Source: Rhizophagus clarus (taxonomy: Eukaryota; Glomeromycota; Glomeromycetes; Glomerales; Glomeraceae). Taken from it: 64,000 bases of DNA. Shown one piece after another: positions 13,082 to 25,029 of the stretch (its first letter is position 1; each line of letters begins with the position of its first letter). The stretch lies in assembly GCA_015698045.1 (NCBI GenBank), contig BLAL01000218.1, positions 930,001-994,000 of the forward strand, read 5' to 3'. The notes beneath the pieces are model-generated. The model worked only from the letters and a program-made list of their open reading frames with translations, was not told the origin of the DNA and did not search any database. The position numbers and the translations under genes were made by a program.

Positions 13082-14624
13082 ATGGAACAGTCAAAACAAT
13101 CAATCAATTCAAAATGCAAAATTGATTTTTTATTATTAAACAATACATTTTCAATTCAACCTATACAAACTATTATTAAATCAAAAAACAAAAAAGTAAA
13201 TGTAATGAATGTAATAAAAGAAGGAAAACTTTCAATGAAAGTGATCAGGTTTGTCATATTTGTTACAAAATAAAGTCACATAACGTAAAGCAAAGTGGAA
13301 ATAAAGTTATTGATGATTTTATAAGATTACGCAAATTAGTCTTGTCAAAAGTGCAGGAAAAATGGAGTTTGTTCCTTATGAACAATTCAAAGATATAGAA
13401 TTTATTTCTGAAGGTGGATTTAGTAAAGTTTACAAGGCTACTTGGATCAATGGTCCAGTTTCTGGCTGGAATAATAAAAATAATTGTCGTATAAGTAATT
13501 ATACAGTTGTCCTTAAAAAGTTTAAAAATTCTATAAACATCACATCTAAAGAGTTGAACGAGGTAATCATTCTATCGTTTATCAACAAAATCTAAATAAA
13601 TTAACTAATAATATTTTATTTTAGCTCAAGGTTTTTTATTATTATTCTTCAAAATGGAAACATCAGCGTAATGATCATGTATGCAAATATTTTGGAATTA
13701 CCCAAGATCCTGATTCTCAAGATTTTGTGATTATTATGCCATATTACAGGTTTGGTGATTTGATACATTATATTACGAAGAATTTATAGTTATGCATCAA
13801 TAGGCGATTTGGGCATAAGCAAATCAGCAACTGAATTTGAAAGTAATGAAAATTATGGAATTATTCCTTATATGGCTCCAGAGACTTTTCAAGGACAAAA
13901 GTATACTAAAGCTTCAGACGTATATAGTTTTGGAATGATTATGTGGGAGTTAATGACAGGCAGAAGACCTTTTTGGGATCGAAATCATGACGCCGAACTT
14001 ATTATTGACATTTGTGATGGTTTACGCGGCCACCAATTGTTACAAATGCACCTGAAGGCTATATTAAACTAATGAATCAATGTTGGCATTCTGATCCAAA
14101 TAAAAGACCAAAGACTACTTATATATCTGAAAAAATTAATAAAATATGGAATGAGGAATCTAAAAGCTCAACCGATATTATAGAATCATCAGATATTGGT
14201 CCCATAAAAATAACAAATTCAGGTGCCATTTATAAGAGCAGACATTTAAATGCGATGATTAATTCTGTAATGTCTTTAAGGAGTTCAAGAAGTCAATTTG
14301 TTAATTTAGAAGAAAAAGTTAAAAGGAAGTTTGAAGACAATTTAATTAAAGATAATAATGAAGAAGGTATAATACTTGTTAATTGCAAATAAAATATAAT
14401 TGATTAAACTTTAGGAAATCAACATTTATTAATTAAAAATTTATTTAGGTCAAAATATTAAAAGAAAAAAATTATATGAAATTGAAGGTAACTACATTTT
14501 TTAATAATACAGTATATTAATTTTATAATTTTAGTTTAATAAAATTAATTTATATTCTTTAGATTATCTTACAAAAGAACTTGAGTTAGATATTGATTTG
14601 AATTTTAATGATAATGGCAAGTAG
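13082..14624 (+). pseudogene. TKL-like kinase pseudogene, catalytic loop deleted
   Basis: Second member of the kinase family. After MEQSKQSINS the frame shifts; in another frame a cysteine motif CNECNKRRKTF...CHICYK is readable, as in the family N-terminus. MEFVPYEQFKD, the glycine loop SEGGFSKVYKA and a VVLKKF lysine follow (13362-13562), then an intron (13563-13624) and the N-lobe exon KYFGITQDPDS. At about 13785 the text jumps from DLIHYITKN straight to [14 protein letters not shown]: the HRD catalytic loop and its flanks are missing. [20 protein letters not shown] and CWHSDPNKRP are present, split by a 2-base insertion in GLR|PP near 14026. Two small 3' exons (14449-14487, 14563-14624) still splice in frame. 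Without the catalytic Asp no activity is possible. Same subfamily as the relic at 525. Confidence 0.85.
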
Positions 14625-15019
14625 TAAATATATTATATATAATATATATACACTATATGTTTAATTCATATAGAGTATTAATATTAAAATTAACTCTCTT
14701 GGTAATATGAATAACGTGGTAGTCTTACATGATTATGATAAATTAGACATCACATGTTAAAGAAAATTTGGAATTAATTAATAATGTAATCTTTACAACT
14801 ATAATATATAGTAATAATATATAATAAAAAATATACCGATTTGCCACAGTATAACACTTGACCTCTTTTGACTTGTCCATTTCGATTAAATAACCTTACT
14901 TAGTAACGAATTAATTAATCACAAAATACACTCGACCTCTTTTGACTCAACCATTTTAAGTACCCTTATTTAGTTAGTAAAACTAATAATTTATCGAAAT
15001 ATTCACCATAATGGATCAT
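14625..15019. other. Intergenic DNA with a ~75-bp duplication
   Basis: The block CACTTGACCTCTTTTGACT (14855) recurs as CACTCGACCTCTTTTGACT (14929), each followed by a CCATTT and a CTTA-TTTAGTTA-like segment, so a unit of about 75 bp is tandemly duplicated. Otherwise AT-rich and without genes. Confidence 0.55.
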
Positions 15020-16607
15020 TAAATCTTGAATATAGTTTACTAAAATGAGATTTAGCAAATGATGATCTTGCCCATGTTGCAAGCTCTTTCCAATTTCCAA
15101 ATCGCTTTTCTTTCAATTTATTAAGGAAATTTGGTAAGAATTCTTATACTATGAATATTGTTGGAATATCATATGATTCTTGATTTATAATACTGAGAAA
15201 AAAAAAGATAAAGGAACGAAATGTTATTTTGTTAAAAAAGTATTTAAAAAAATCTCTTATCTACCATTTTGGTACGTTCACAGGCTGAAACGAAAGAAAA
15301 ATTCCATTTCTACAAAGAGCCGTCAAAACATAAAAGAGGGATTAGTTGTGCTAATAAAATAAAGCTCAAATGCATTAACATGACTTTGATATATTCTGTT
15401 AAAGCAAAAAAATTATTATATGGTAATCACTCAATTATGATATTAAAAGGATATAAATTTTACTTACCAATTGCAAATGAATTGAAGTTTATTAATTACT
15501 TCTTTGGAAGGAGATGTCAATAATTCACCTAACAAGTCCATAATATTTCCATTATTGAACCTAGCCGTCTAACTAAAACTCTCAAATTGGTACTCAAAAT
15601 CACCACTTCTATTGGAGGTATTTTGTTGTGTAGAAATGATGGGTTTACTTTCATTCTATTGGATTATAAAATCCATGAAAAATAGTAAAAAATAATCCTT
15701 ACATTTAACTCATTACATCATTTGTTCCAATATTTCTTGACATTTTCTGTTTATTAAAAAAAAAAAAAGAAAATGAGACAAATATATCCCAGTGAAGTAT
15801 AGATTTAGACTTACTGTATCTAGTATCCATACAGGCGAACAAGTTTGATGTGAAAATACCTAGACCTAAAAGTTTTAAACTCTTGTCATCTATACGGGTG
15901 AACAAGTTCGGTGTGAAAATACCTAGACCTAAAAGATTTAAACTCTTGTCATCTATACAGGTGAACAAGTTCGGTGTGAAAATACCTAGACCTAAAAGTT
16001 TTAAACTCTTGTCATCTATACAGGTGAACAAGTTCGGTGTGAAAATACCTAGACCTAAAAGTTTTAAACTCTTGTCATCTATACAGGTGAACAAGTTCAG
16101 TGTAAAAAATACCTTGACTTTTAAAGTCACTTGTCATCTGTACAGGTGAACAAGTTCGGTGTAAATTACCTAGAATAAAAACTCTTAAAATCTCTTGCCA
16201 TCTATACAGGTGATCAAGTTCGGTGTAAATTACCTAGAATAAAACCTCCTAAAGTCTCCTGCCATCTATACAGGTGATCAAGTTCGGTGTCAAATACCTA
16301 GAATAAAACCTCCTAAAGTCTCCTGCCATCCATACAGGTGATCAAGTTCGGTGTCAAATACCTAGAATAAAAACTTTCAAAAGTCTCTTGTTGCCCATAC
16401 AGATTAACAAGTAAGCAGTATGTAAATCTTACTTACATTTATACACTCATCCATATTGTTATCGCTAACTTTGACTCTCAGATTTTCTGGTTGAGTTTGA
16501 TCATTGCTTATTAAATTTAATAAATCCCTATACATAGAAGTATCTTCTGTTTCGTCTGAAGATAAACCATTGCTCCCAAGAAACTCTGAAAATTTACTAT
16601 GTTCCAT
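15020..16607 (-). pseudogene. Broken multi-exon gene, product unknown
   Basis: The minus-strand ATG at 16607 opens a 57-codon exon (MEHSKFSEFLGSNGLSSDE..., ending DNNMDECIN) with a good donor GTAAGT. The next candidate exon (about 15706-15749, KMSRNIGTNDVMS) ends in TAA just before another GTAAGG. Further downstream a reading frame on the same strand (about 15480-15625) gives SGDFEYQFESFS, an in-frame TAG, then MDLLGELLTSPSKEVINKLQ, and at 15020-15140 NFLNKLKEKRFGNWKELA and KLYSRFNDPLW. The first long intron contains the 63-bp minisatellite. I do not recognise the family; the acidic N-terminus and helical C-terminal pieces are all that can be said. It is called a pseudogene because of the in-frame stops, but the first exon alone could be a live short gene. 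Confidence 0.5.
15825..16400. repeat. Minisatellite, ~63-bp unit, about 9 copies
   Basis: Tandem units carrying ACAGGTGAACAAGTTCGGTG, then a TACCTAGA block and a TCTTGTCATCTAT block. The left units are nearly identical at 63 bp; the right ones (from about 16140) are shorter and diverged, with CTCCTAAAGTCTCCTGCCAT. Because 63 is a multiple of three, both strands stay open across the array and give repetitive pseudo-proteins, which I do not call as genes. Confidence 0.9.
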
Positions 16608-17349
16608 TTTTCATTTTCATAAAAGTACAATAGCTATCTTTTATATTTTGTTTGGTAACTTTGCTTTTGTTTTCTCATTCTCATTAACATGACAAAGAAA
16701 AGTAAAATTGACAAAGAAAAAAAAAAGTAAAATTGACGCGTTAAACTCGAATGATGAAAGTCAGGAGCTATTTATTTAAAAATTCTACTACTATAAAAGG
16801 TATTAATTTGATGAGTTGTAATTATACTATTATGTATTACTATAAGGAGTTTAAATTTTGTATCATTTCATGTTGTGATACAAAAAAATGATCAATACGA
16901 TTTATTATCTTTAAAAATATATTTTAATTAATAGTAAACTGTCGTCATGATTATTTACATATTTTTTTTTCGCAAAAAATACACTGGTCTGCAATTATGA
17001 CTGGCTGGCTAATTATCACGTGTAGACTCATAAATATTTTATATTTTTTTGAATAAGTATTTTTGTGATATTTAGTAAATGATAATATTTTATGTGTTAT
17101 TAATGTAAAAAAAAAAAATTTTAATTATAAAACCGCGAAAAAGTTTTAATATTATTTGAAATAAATTTTGCTATTGTCTTAAAAAGCTTCGCAAATTTTT
17201 TTTTAAATAATTCGCGAAATATTTGCAAGAAAATGTTACATAGAACAATTTTATTCAATGAAATTCTCTAGTCCAAGATAAAAATCTGAACATTGGCCCA
17301 GGATAAGAATGCGTAACTTTTTTAAATGGTAAATATGCACTCGCTAGAT
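16608..17349. other. Intergenic DNA
   Basis: Upstream of the minus-strand gene at 16607, with a duplicated GACAAAGAAAA-AGTAAAATTGAC near 16690-16737. No gene seen. Confidence 0.5.
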
Positions 17350-17491
17350 TATAGTTGCGGGCGAAACTGCTTTTCAAAATCCGTAACGTTTCGCCCAGTG
17401 AATTTCCTATAGGTCCGAAACCTCCGAAACCCTAATTTGGAAATGCTTTTGTAGATCACATTGGGCGAAACTAGTTTCGCCCGCAACACTA
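17350..17491. mobile_element. hAT-type MITE, 142 bp, with 8-bp TSD
   Basis: The left end TATAGTTGCGGGCGAAACT and the reverse complement of the right end TAGTGTTGCGGGCGAAACT match at 17 of 19 positions. The identical octamer CGCTAGAT flanks the element (17342-17349 and 17492-17499). GGGCGAAAC/GTTTCGCCC recurs inside, as expected of subterminal binding sites. It is markedly GC-richer than its surroundings, so it is either recent or of foreign base composition. No coding capacity. Confidence 0.93.
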
Positions 17492-17499
17492 CGCTAGAT

Positions 17500-19600
17500 A
17501 ATTTAGCTTAGATAGGCAATATATTACAAAATGTTTATTAAAAAGAGAAGAAAAAATAATTATAAATTGAGTATTAAAATTAAATAGTATATAATGAATT
17601 TTATTACAGTACTTTAGTCACAATGATGTGTTTTTCTTTATAATTTATTTTATGTAATATAATACACGAATAATCTAAGATTTATAAATATAAATATATA
17701 AACTCTAATATATAAGTAAAATTGCAAAAATAAAAATTAGGTAAGTTCGATATCTCTTAAATTCGCTTTTTTACTTTCTTCCTGGAATTATAATTTGTAG
17801 ATTTACAAAGATTAAGTTATAAGTTTTCTTTGAGTAAATTAAATTGATATATAATATGTACAAAATTTCCGGATATTTTCCGTACATTTTCTGCCATGTA
17901 TTTCAAACAAAAAAAATAATCATCTTTCAAAAAATGTAACAAACTTCTCGATGACGAACCAACTGCGTAGATTTAACACACGTGATCGGACGTAAAATTA
18001 TCCAAGTCAAATTAACCAGAGATGTGAATTTCGGGCACGTGTTCTCTGAACGAACGAATTAAATACATGATTAATTTGTACAATTTGCACCCGAAATATT
18101 ATTTTTAAAATATCTTTTTTATATTAACCGATTAATTAATCCGTTGGTTAATCGATTATTAATCGGTTGAGCACTTGAGCTCGACTATCCTCTGTTACAC
18201 TTACCTAAGTTTTTAAAAAAGAAAAGGGCAATTACAAATATATATATAACTTTTTTATTATTATCTTTGCTTCAAAAAATTGTGGTCCGATTCAGTCCAC
18301 TTGAAATTTTCATCAGTCTGATTGGTCCGACTTGAAATTTTATGCAGGGGTGTACATAACAACGGTTCGATCATAAAATTTTAAATAGAATTTCATTAAG
18401 TTTTTCTTGCAAAAATAATTTTTTTTTTTCATATACAATAATTAAGGAATCTTTCAATGAATTCTGATACACAAGAACGCTATGCATTAATTATTAATTG
18501 CTGTAATTAGATATTAATTTGATTCAAAAGTTTGTTAATAATACAGAGCATCATCGTATGCATATTTGTTTCAAGTACATGAAAAAGAAAAATCCGTCTT
18601 CCTATTCTGATTCTTTCTTTTCATCAAAAATTAATTATAATTTAAACGTTAATACCATTTATAAAACACGCACGTTGTCGATTAAATACTAAAAAAATAG
18701 TACCGTTTCAATATAATATTTATGTTCACGGTTTGTGTATCAATCGGTAAGCAGTTCGGTTTTGTCTTGGCTTGGCTAAATAATCCGCTTAAACCGGTTA
18801 ACTCCAAACTTGGTTAGCCATAAATATTATCCGATCGTCTGTAGACTTTCACATGCTACTATGTTTATGCAGGCAAATTTGCCTGCGTTACAGACGAAGG
18901 GATAGAATATTAAATATATGTACTAAACTAAAAAAAAAAAAAACGTTTCGACCGAATTATTCAATCGTGAGCGATTGGAAAATTTTAATTAGATATATTT
19001 TTTTGTGAATAAACAAAAATTCGTAAAGATAGTATACTTTTTTAAAATTGAACCAGTGTTTGGGCACCTGTTACAGTAGACCTCAAACTGGTTTCAGCCA
19101 GACAAAAATAACATGATCTTAATAGCCAATAACCTGAGGCATATGCAGTGGTGGAAAATATTTTCGTAGTTGGATACCCGGAATCTTTAACCGGCTAATA
19201 CATGTCAATGATAGTAAAAAAAAAACTTATGACATTATTGGAAATTCACAATCACTTGTCAATATTTATTGGAAATCTACTACCATTTTAAATCTGTTGA
19301 TATTATGTAATACATATAGTAATTTTATAAAATGGAATGTTTTTCTTGTGAAACCATATTACGCCAATTAATACATAATGAAAAGTGCCTGAAAAGTTTT
19401 TCAGAGTTATTCCTTTTTGTTAATTTATTTTTTTATATTACTGTAATTATGAAAGAAGAGCCGTTCAAATTACATGTTTTCCATTACTTTTATACAATTT
19501 ATTTATTATCATATATATTTTCTACTTGTGTTATTTAACGTTAAAACTTAAAAAACCTATAATCTAAAGACAACACGAATTTTTGGAATTCAAGGAACCT
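17500..19600. other. Intergenic DNA with palindromic patches
   Basis: AT-rich. At 18128-18170 a run of CGATTAAT/ATTAATCG palindromes lies between CAGAGATGTGAATTTCGGG (18017) and ATCCTCTG (18188), possibly an eroded MITE without a visible TSD. TTGAAATTTT with a GGTCCGA neighbour is repeated near 18280-18345. A 68-codon frame at 19332-19538 with a hydrophobic centre has no recognisable feature. Nothing else is callable. Confidence 0.45.
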
Positions 19601-20230
19601 ATGAACCAAAGACTTGTTTCACAAACCCAACTTACAGAAGCGATTGTGAATCACACAGATAATAATGATTGGAGATGGTTAAGAATCTGTTCGGTGGCTC
19701 TAAACGATAACACAATTAAATTATCTGATTTAATAAATAAGTAAAACAATAATGCAATTAAGTTATTTGATTTAATAAGTAAGCAAAATAAAGATTTGAT
19801 GGTATTTTAAAACTCTTAGAAGAAGTTATTATGGATAAAATGTGTTTGGATGCTTTATCTATATATATAGATTATATTAACGACTTCGTTGAAGAAATAG
19901 AAGATAAATTGGGTAGCCAAACATGGATCAAAGTAAGAAATGCTATTCGTAAGAAGAGAAAGAAAAGTAAAAAGGATCTTGAGAAAGAGGTATTGGTGTT
20001 TATTAAAAAGCTAAAAAAGACTTTAAAAAGATATAATAACTGTTGAGGAATTTGAATTACTGATGAAAATGAAAGAAATGAGTAATGCTAAATTTTATAA
20101 AGGTGAACCATTAAAATTGAAAGAAGCTAAAAACCAGCTTGAAACGTCTCCTCCTAATGATCTACAAGTTTTCAAAGAGCTACTAAGAAAGCTTCTTCAT
20201 GTTCATGAAATTTGGGGACTGCTAAGTTAA
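19601..20230 (+). pseudogene. Frameshifted gene of unknown family, helical
   Basis: Coding-like text runs in three frames. MNQRLVSQTQLTEAIV continues to NDNTIKLSDLINK, then TAA; the same 44-bp segment is tandemly repeated (NNNAIKLFDLISK). After a frame change DGILKLLEEVIMDKMCLDA leads into a lysine-rich helical stretch (19831-20040), and after a second shift VEEFELLMKMKEMSN, LKLKEAKNQLE and LLRKLLHVHEIWGLLS end at a TAA. The product would be an all-helical, charged protein. No known domain was recognised. Confidence 0.55.
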
Positions 20231-20457
20231 ATTATTATTACATAGTCAATTTACATTTCAATGAATTTCATATTATCAATTAATAGCTTTTTTTTAATGT
20301 AAAGCTGATATAGGAGAAATTTTATTAATAATTTTATGGAAGTGGTAAATAAAATATATGATGTTATCAAAGGAGAGAGGGAATATATACGAATTCTTAT
20401 AAATTTCTATGCTAATTTATTTCAATATCAATTGCTACCAATTTTAAACTAATATTG

Positions 20458-21490
20458 AAAATGTAGACCAATTCACTCCGGATCAGTATAGTATCTCATC
20501 ACTAATCTTTTCTTATTCGGAGTTGATAGGTACTTTTGATACCACATCACAAACAGGCTTACATTGCTCAAGCTGAGCTATATCTGAGTCAGGCACATTG
20601 GCAGGTAATACCTCTGGTATTGGTTCTTCAGGTAACGAAAAATCCATTTTCCTTATCCACCAATAGCTTCTTAGCTAACATAGGTAACTGCTCTGTACTG
20701 AACTGAATTTAGACGAACTGCTATTAGTAGAATTATCATTTTGCAACCATCTCTGTCACACTTTTGTGATTATATCTTTAAATTCAGCATTCTCGAATAG
20801 TGGTAACTACCTTATTTTTCTCTAGCTCCACTATTATGGCATTAAGTTTACCAATCTCAACCGAATAACGTGATATAATTTAACAGTTCTAGTCATATCA
20901 GTTTCATCTTCTCAACCTCATTCTCAGCAACCTTCTTCCTAAGTTCATCAATCTCGGCTAAAAGCTTAGCCTTAATGAATCGTTGGATTGAGGATTAATA
21001 AATTTTATACAAAAATGTGAATTACTGTATTTAATGTTATATTGGAATGTAAAAGGCTTGCTTTATTAATATAAAAAATAAAAAAAATAAAATGATTGAG
21101 ACTTTGCCCGGGATACATGATGATTTTTTCTATGCTAATACTCTATCTTATTTATCCATCTTTCACTCGTCAACCTTGCCTTTTTTATTACCCTCTCTTT
21201 TTCTACTTCAAGAGCCAAGTCCAACTTCTGCGCCTTCTCCAATAGCTATGCAATATACCTAAGAACATTACCTTCCATACTCTCGGTGCCATATCTGACA
21301 GCTTAAATAATGGCTTCTCTTCATTAACTAGCGAAAATTCCATAAAATACCACTTTTTTGCATCTGTGATGATCTCAAAAGTCTTCCAGTAAAAGCATCT
21401 CTTTCCTCCATCTAGAAAGTCCTCGGAAATCTGTACAAAAAAATAGTTTGCAAGCTTTGAGGTCACTCTCTCACAAACGTATAGCCACAA
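20458..21490 (-). pseudogene. Coiled-coil family pseudogene (copy 1)
   Basis: Reading the minus strand downward: a frame at 21490 covers SDMAPRVWKVMF, then a shift joins it to LLEKAQKLDLALEVEKERV and ends at TAG (about 21148). From about 21000 a classic coiled coil, KAKLLAEIDELRKKVAENEV, is followed by stops, then remnants with NAEFKDIITKV, QNDNSTNSSSSKF and an EEPIPEVLPANVPDS tail. The heptads and the N/S-rich linker resemble the copy at 43065-45025. The family appears lineage-specific and its function is unknown. Whether the two blocks belong to one gene is an inference from strand and spacing. Confidence 0.5.
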
Positions 21491-22218
21491 TAGAAATATT
21501 AATACCTCATTTTCTCCAGTAATTTTGCCAGCAATTCCTTGAGTTTTTTTTGTCTTATATATTGTACTCTTGACAGAAATTTGTATATTGTGAATTTGTG
21601 ATAAACTGATTATTAATTCGGTGACTATATTACATCAAATTTTTTTTTATAATAGCCCACAGATTGCACCCGATTTTTCTTTTTGTAAATTTAGTATTTT
21701 TGGTATTTCGTATTATATAACGTTTTTTTTTTATCATTTTATTATTTATTTTATACGTTCAATGTTTGCATATCATTTGAATAACCTTAAATTCAAACGA
21801 TCATAGTTTTACTATAAAGTTAAAGCGTTTTCCTTTTGATTTAATAATAATAATCTTAAATTCTGACCAACATAATTGTGCAAATTCATTATAAGTTATT
21901 ACCAAATCTGTGCATCAAAACGTAGATTTTTTTCTGAGTTTTACCAAACATTTTGGCGCCGATAAATTTTTTTGAACAGTATTACATTTTTGATGCTGAT
22001 AAATTTTTTTGAACAATATTACATTTTGGCACTGATAAATTTTCGAACAGTATTATTAATTACATAATTAACGAATATAACCGATTCGAATCCTACCTAA
22101 GTCTCGTCAAGATCATAGATCATAACCATTATATTACATAAAACGTAACTTTGATAAAATTTTCGACACCCTTCATTATCATCATATATCAACTGATATA
22201 ATTAATATAAAATACGAT
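21491..22218. other. Intergenic DNA with a short tandem repeat
   Basis: Upstream of the Crinkler-like pseudogene. Apart from the tandem repeat at 21950 no structure is seen. Confidence 0.5.
21950..22054. repeat. Tandem repeat, ~36 bp x 3
   Basis: Three units with the common core GATAAATTTT followed by GAACARTATTA, the first two with seven T in the middle and the third shortened. Confidence 0.8.
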
Positions 22219-23829
22219 ATGAGTCAATCACGCGATTTATCAGAGGAATTTTCTTTATATACAAAATATACAGAAAGGTCTTTATATTTGATATTTTACT
22301 GAAAGGTGATTTCTTGACCCTTTTTTTTAACTCAAGTTTTCACGTTTACAGATATATTATTGACATGAGATTAAATTGTTACATTCTAGGTTCATCCGTT
22401 AACGGTACTGTTAATATTGATATCGAAGAACCAACTGAAGTTGATAATGTTAATATTTCAATTAAAAATCTCACCTTTGAACATATCAAGAAATTGATAA
22501 TGACAAGGCTAGTGAGTTGAGTTGAAATTTCACGTCAAGAAAAAAAAAGGAGAGGTTGATGATAATGTTGATATGACAGAACTACTTGGTTATGAGTTAA
22601 ACGCTTCTGTCCCCTTTTCACTTGATCATAAATATCCAAATAACGTCATTCATATCATTATATAATCGTCGTCTGCCACCACTAGTAAGTGTCTCCTATT
22701 TTTATTTCTCAAAAAAAAAAAGATAATTTCGCCACTCTGTTTTCTATTTAATATATTGATCGTCTTTGTTCCTGCTTGCTTTGTACTAAATCAAGAGCTC
22801 GCTAATATAACTCGTATTATTGCAGAACTTGGCTAACTGCCTCGACAAAGTACGCATAAGTTGGTATTCATTAATAGCAGTGTTCTATTTCTAACTATCA
22901 GTCTTTTTTAGATGGCACATTGCTACTTTATAATTCGTCTGATTTGGGATCAGATTCAGATTCTACCAATGAAGGTGTTAATCTTAATAATCGTGATATC
23001 AGTCTAAGATTTGATATCATAAATATTTTGATTAAAGAATTTATAAATAAAAAAGTCATACTTATTCGGGCATCACCCTTTGCTGGAAAAACGTCATTAA
23101 CCCAATTTTTGGAGCACACATTGATGAGACTCAATTGATTTATGGGATAAGGGAATTACTGACAATGATAGAAAAACTGCAGACCAATTCTGGACGACTT
23201 CTTCAGGACTTAACAAATATATATATTATAATGTTCTCAGCCTATGGATATAAAAGTTCTAACCGTACAAACATTGCGATTTCTGTCAAAATACGGGAAG
23301 AAAATTACAAAAGTCTTGTTGATATAAATTTTTCATCAGGCACATTAAAAATGTATGTTGAGCAGTTCTGTAGTATCCGCTTCAAAAAATTAGATCAGCC
23401 AAGCGTCTCAAATTTATATATTTATATCCAAATGGCAATAGGAAGACATGCGGGTTTGGTTCGTCACATCTTGACGAATATAAAATCTGAAATGAAGAAG
23501 CGACTTGATAATAAGAATTATTGCCTAACCTGGGAAGGCATACCCAAGTACTTAAATTCAAAGAAGTATGATCAATCTATCTATTCCGGCTGTCGTGCTG
23601 TATCAGATGTTCTTACGCTTAATGATCCGGAGTCACTCCTACAGAATTGCATGATTTTATTGTGAAGATTTTCGCAACAATGTGTAATGAACTATCTAAG
23701 AAAATTTTAAGGGAACGCTTGGACATGGATCTGATGGAAGAATCCTGGAACAAACATGGCAAAAGGAATTTTATAGAATTGGTACATGGGTGTTGGAAAG
23801 GAATCATTTTTTTGTCATGTGAGTTTTGA
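22219..23829 (+). pseudogene. Crinkler-like NTPase pseudogene (copy 1)
   Basis: Starts with MSQSRDLSEEFSLYTKY and, after short introns, LNCYILGSSVNGTVNIDIEE, FEHIKKLI and a V-I-H-I-I-I strand near 22650 (NNVIHIII). This fits the ubiquitin-like N-terminal domain of Crinkler (CRN) proteins, which ends in a hydrophobic HVLVVVP-like strand. A P-loop follows: RASPFAGKTSLTQFLEH (Walker A, AxxxxGKT, about 23070-23110). The body continues in two other frames (DNDRKTADQFWTTSS; then FSAYGYKSSN, LDQPSVSNLYIYIQM, RHAGLVRHIL) and stops at 23665. A last piece, MCNELSKKILRERL, lies in a third frame to 23829. At least three frameshifts and an apparent deletion near 23640 kill it. In oomycetes such proteins enter host nuclei; in mycorrhizal fungi the role is unsettled. 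Confidence 0.75.
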
Positions 23830-25029
23830 TGCAAAAAGCAAAATAATAATAAATTTATTACATTTTTTCGTAAAGTAATACATTAGAGAAAAAAATAAGT
23901 TTGGAGTGACGTTGGATTTCGGAGAGCTTCAATCGAAGAATTGATAGAGTTTATTTCAGATAAAATTCTGCCAAATTCATTACGGCAGGCTCTTTCGATG
24001 GTATTAAGTCTAGCTGTATAAAATTTTTATCGTTAAGAATGAAATATAAAAAAAAAGTAACGACTCAAATTACAAAGAATGAAATGATGACTTTCGATTG
24101 TCTGGGCATTTGAATCATTTAATAAAAATGACAAATTCCGAATGATTACGCTTTGCGTATCCCTCACCTAAATGAAATCCGAAAAATAGACAAATGACCA
24201 AATCATTTCCGAAAATGGGAAGGATTATATGTATAAACTTCCTAAGAAAATTTATAAGAAAAAAAACTGTAATACTGAAACTTTAATTTTCCTCCTACCA
24301 AACAAATCGCAAAACAGCGGACTTCTGAGATCTGGCAGAACTATTTCCATAAATCAATAACCTTTTATAGAACAAGAGAAGGTTCGAACATATAATTTAG
24401 TTTATTTATAGTTATAGAAAATGACAAATGTAACAACAAAGAAAATTGTAAATTTAAGTAATGTTTTTCACATGTCATTGGAATCATTAGTACTTATTCG
24501 ATTAAAACTACTTAAAATTTAGTTTGAACGATAATTCATTAGCTATAACAGGTAAAATTTATTGAAAAAATTGTACATTGCTAATAGCTTTACACGCTTT
24601 ACACTAGACAAATATGTTTGTTTTAACACTTTTTTAAATGGAAGTCCATTTTATCAAATGATCGAATGTCTTTGTTATCGGGTCATTATTATTTCTCATA
24701 ATAGTTATTTTTAGGTATTAATTAAATATACTTTAAATTAAACCAAAAACATCATTATCTCGTATCTATGATCGCCGTTCCAAGATCCTAAAATGAATTA
24801 AAAAAAAATACGAAAAATACGGGACTATTTGTTTAAAATTACCCATAAAGCGTAAATTGGGCGGAATGTTTCAGCCGCCATACAGAAGTTGTTACGCAAA
24901 GAAGTTTTTACTGATGTATCGCCAAATGAAATAACATATAAAGTAGCCTATTGTAAAAGAGCGTTATTTTACATACTGTACAGTTTATTTTCACAGGGAA
25001 AAAACGTATATAATAAACAGTTTTTTTGA
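23830..25029. other. Intergenic DNA with a short coding relic
   Basis: A 33-codon frame at 23921-24021 (RASIEELIEFISDKILPNS... LAV, then TAA) looks coding but has no visible start or partner exon. It is followed by the dispersed repeat and by featureless AT-rich DNA. Confidence 0.45.
24047..24290 (+). repeat. Dispersed repeat, copy 2 (promoter-like)
   Basis: Matches 6448-6640 in the order of conserved blocks. This copy is longer by about 50 bp between the first and second block. TATGTATAAACTTCCTAAG takes the place of the TATA-like segment of copy 1. No gene starts downstream of it. Confidence 0.5.

Noticed and set aside
15705..16149. Repetitive frames on both strands (KIPRPKSFKLLSS and its mirror)
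   Set aside because: Produced by the 63-bp minisatellite, whose unit is a multiple of three.
18017..18194. Possible hAT MITE, CAGAG ... CTCTG with inner palindromes
   Set aside because: Ends match only over five bases and the flanking octamers (AAATTAAC, TTACACTT) are different.
18354..18380. CAGGGGTGTACATAACAACGG as a transposon end
   Set aside because: No inverted partner or duplicated flank could be found nearby.
22083..22105. GATTCGAATCC as a tRNA T-arm
   Set aside because: No A-box, acceptor stem or anticodon arm can be folded around it.
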